Assembly: GCA_028281535.1 (NCBI GenBank)
Contig: JANQJS010000038.1
Coordinates: 1 to 64,000, forward strand
Source: Sedimentisphaerales bacterium
Lineage (GTDB): Bacteria > Planctomycetota > Phycisphaerae > Sedimentisphaerales > SM23-30
Direction of reading: 5' to 3'
DNA: 64,000 bases
Within the stretch, counting starts at the first letter, position 1. Each line of letters starts with the position of its first letter. The translations under genes were made by a program, and so were the position numbers. This document shows, piece by piece, positions 62,397 through 64,000 of this stretch. The notes below the pieces were generated by a model. The model saw nothing but the letters and a program-made list of their open reading frames with translations, searched no databases and was not told where the DNA came from.

Positions 62397-63322
62397 TGAT
62401 CCAGATCTCCACGCAATATTACCGATAGAGTTTTGGCTGCGATTGCTAGTCTTGGGCCTGGTATAAACAAAGAACTTTCTTGGGTGAAATAGATTTTGTC
62501 ATTTTGCACTGCAGGGATATCTGGAAAAAATTGCCAATTTCCTGCCAGGCTCGTTTGGATCTCTGGTGTAAGATTGTCACTGTTATGAATTTCAATAATT
62601 ATTTCGGGCGTTCGCTTTAATAATGATTCTTTTGATATTTTAGGGTAAAGCTCTTTAACATCATCGAAAATATTTTTACCGCCTGCAATTTCTACGAGTT
62701 CATTGATAAATGTATTTGGACCTATTGTTGCCAGGCTGGCCATCGACCCTTTTTCGCGAAACATGGAAATGAAAACCTTTTTTGGAATTTGACCTTGATG
62801 TGACGATTCGATTTTGCTGAGCTCTGTTTTTATCTTTTGACACATTTCTGCCGATTCTTGCAATCGTCCTATTTTTTTTCCTATTTTTAGGATAGCCGTA
62901 AACACATTATCAATATTATCTAATTCGAAATTTAGGAACTCGATCTTTTGATCCTGACAAAATTGAGTCATTTTTTCAAAGTGGCCCTGATAGATAATTA
63001 AATCAGGATTTAAAGCAATAATTTTTTCAAAATTTGGATTAATATAAGCACCGACTTTTTGAATGTCTTGGGCGGCTTCTGGGAACTTGCAGAATTCTGT
63101 TACTCCGACAATCTGTTGCTGGCCACCTAAAGCAAAAACTATTTCTGTAATACTGGGTGCGAGGCAAATAATTCGTTGGTACTCAGGGGGTGCATTGGTT
63201 GCCGGAGCTTCAGCCGGTACTTGGGTCTGTTTATGACTTAATATTTGTTTTGCAAAAAAAACACCAGCTGTACTGATGCCAAATAGTAATATGATAAGTA
63301 GTAATGTTTTTTTAAGGGACAT
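62393..63322 (-). CDS. periplasmic substrate-binding protein (BtuF-like)
   Basis: A 309-residue TroA/BtuF-type binding protein. An N-terminal hydrophobic segment (LLLIILLFGISTAGVFF) without a lipobox Cys suggests a membrane anchor or signal peptide. The family opening is RIICLAPSITEIVFALGGQQQIVGVTEF, followed by INPNFEKIIALNPDLIIYQG and a long connecting helix. The sequence most resembles cobalamin-binding proteins, which would fit a need for B12 by the radical SAM enzyme in this window, but siderophore specificity cannot be excluded. I chose ATG 63322; a TTG six codons earlier would overlap the previous gene. Confidence 0.85.
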   Translation of the reverse strand: MSLKKTLLLIILLFGISTAGVFFAKQILSHKQTQVPAEAPATNAPPEYQRIICLAPSITEIVFALGGQQQIVGVTEFCKFPEAAQDIQKVGAYINPNFEKIIALNPDLIIYQGHFEKMTQFCQDQKIEFLNFELDNIDNVFTAILKIGKKIGRLQESAEMCQKIKTELSKIESSHQGQIPKKVFISMFREKGSMASLATIGPNTFINELVEIAGGKNIFDDVKELYPKISKESLLKRTPEIIIEIHNSDNLTPEIQTSLAGNWQFFPDIPAVQNDKIYFTQESSLFIPGPRLAIAAKTLSVILRGDLDQ

Positions 63323-63326
63323 GATC

Positions 63327-64000
63327 CTATTGTAAGTCAAATAGAGAATTATTTAAAGGAGCAAACCAGCCAACATTCATTTTTTGGGCATCAGCACCAA
63401 AGGTGTTTAGCGTGTTCGTCTCAATTTGATCCTCTGATGATTCAATATAAGCCATTTTTTCTTGAGTGACATGACCATCTATCCAGGCAACATTCGCAAA
63501 TCCGCCATGACGAAAATGTATCGTAGGGTCATATTCCTGAATGGTGCCATATTCATCACTGCCATCTAATTCCTGTCCATTCTGAACCACATATCGAGGC
63601 CATGCAAATGACGTTTCGATGTAATAGGAATGTCCCTGATTGACTCTGGGCATCGCTACGTCAGCAAACATAAGTGTCTCAGATGGCTGCTTGATACTTG
63701 AGGCCTGTGGTGTGGTTGCATAAGCTTCCTGGTAAGATGACATACTCCTTGTTGCACCTGGTAAATGAAGACGCGAACCAATATAAATCATATTGTAACC
63801 ATACCCTCCAGAGCCATTTTCATAGCTAACATTCCATTGCCCTTTAACAAAGTCGATCAATTCAGGGCATTCCTGGATTCTCGCATCAGAGAGGTAATCA
63901 ATCAGTGGGCTACGGGATGAATCAAAAGGGGCGTTGATGTGATTTCGGCTTCCATGCCAACGGTGCAGGCTATCCTGTTGCCATAAATCAGGTGCCGCGG
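63327..64000 (-). CDS. prepilin-like H-X9-DG protein (DUF1559 family), N-terminus beyond window
   Basis: The frame is open from the window edge to the stop at 63327 (about 224 codons), so the N-terminal type IV pilin-like helix, if present, lies outside. The C-terminal signature is in FRHGGFANVAWIDGHVTQEKM: His, nine residues, then Asp-Gly, the H-X9-DG motif of planctomycete DUF1559 proteins. PSETLMFADVAM and Trp/Tyr-rich strands precede it. These proteins are numerous in Planctomycetes; most are presumed to be secreted or surface pseudopilins of unknown function. Its end is 4 nt from the chosen start of the BtuF-like gene. Confidence 0.82.
   Translation of the reverse strand, partial: AAPDLWQQDSLHRWHGSRNHINAPFDSSRSPLIDYLSDARIQECPELIDFVKGQWNVSYENGSGGYGYNMIYIGSRLHLPGATRSMSSYQEAYATTPQASSIKQPSETLMFADVAMPRVNQGHSYYIETSFAWPRYVVQNGQELDGSDEYGTIQEYDPTIHFRHGGFANVAWIDGHVTQEKMAYIESSEDQIETNTLNTFGADAQKMNVGWFAPLNNSLFDLQ

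Overview
The window looks like a chromosomal segment of a low-GC, flagellated planctomycete, most likely of the class Phycisphaerae. The lineage call is my inference. It rests on a PVC-type small basic protein at 4652, an H-X9-DG prepilin-like protein at 63327, several large secreted proteins ending in dockerin-like or EF-hand tails, and a planctomycete-style ECF sigma factor paired with a FecR-LamG membrane protein. No transposase, integrase, phage gene or CRISPR array was seen.

Layout. 1-4554 (minus) is an accessory type II fatty acid or polyketide-like cassette: two ketosynthase-family proteins, two hot-dog dehydratases, a long acyl carrier protein, and an aminotransferase upstream. The first-translated ketosynthase has lost its nucleophilic cysteine, so the pair resembles a KS/chain-length-factor couple. 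4573-5773 (minus) holds a PVC small basic protein and a single-pass membrane protein. 6145-12083 (plus) is the housekeeping lipid operon rpmF-plsX-fabH-fabD-fabG-acpP-fabF. 12080-21438 is mixed: a TPR/glycosyltransferase, a PQQ-propeller protein, a lone receiver domain, SRPBCC and PfpI proteins, and a 1422-residue secreted adhesin-like protein. 21463-24634 carries flagellin and a divergent glycosyltransferase. 24913-32349 is a nearly complete molybdenum cofactor block (moaA, a YdeP-like molybdoenzyme, then moaD-moaE-moeA-moaC-moaB-mobB-mobA). 32742-35003 is trpD-trpF-nadD.

35057-47176 (minus) encodes surface and secreted proteins: two Calx-beta-like/dockerin proteins, a 1975-residue protein combining a copper-radical oxidase, a 3-keto-disaccharide-hydrolase-like domain and a cupredoxin, and the sigma/FecR-LamG pair. 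Two tRNA genes (Arg-CCU, Leu-UAA) lie at 47391-47802, followed by an alpha/beta-hydrolase-fold protein and a PilZ protein. 49819-59613 (minus) is a nonulosonic (sialic/legionaminic-type) acid and flagellin-glycosylation island: Maf/DUF115, a fused nucleotidyltransferase-like/pseudo-radical-SAM/SPASM protein, neuA, a radical SAM enzyme, neuB, neuD, neuC and an HDOD protein. 60567-64000 (minus) is a BtuFCD-like ABC importer downstream of an H-X9-DG protein.

How the parts fit. The glycan island probably makes a CMP-nonulosonate that Maf attaches to flagellin. A similar sigma-28-like motif with the same unusual spacing lies upstream of both Maf and the flagellin-adjacent glycosyltransferase. The B12-type importer could feed the radical SAM enzyme if that enzyme uses cobalamin. 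The least familiar elements are the pseudo-radical SAM fusion, the Cys-less ketosynthase cassette, and the giant oxidase/cupredoxin protein.
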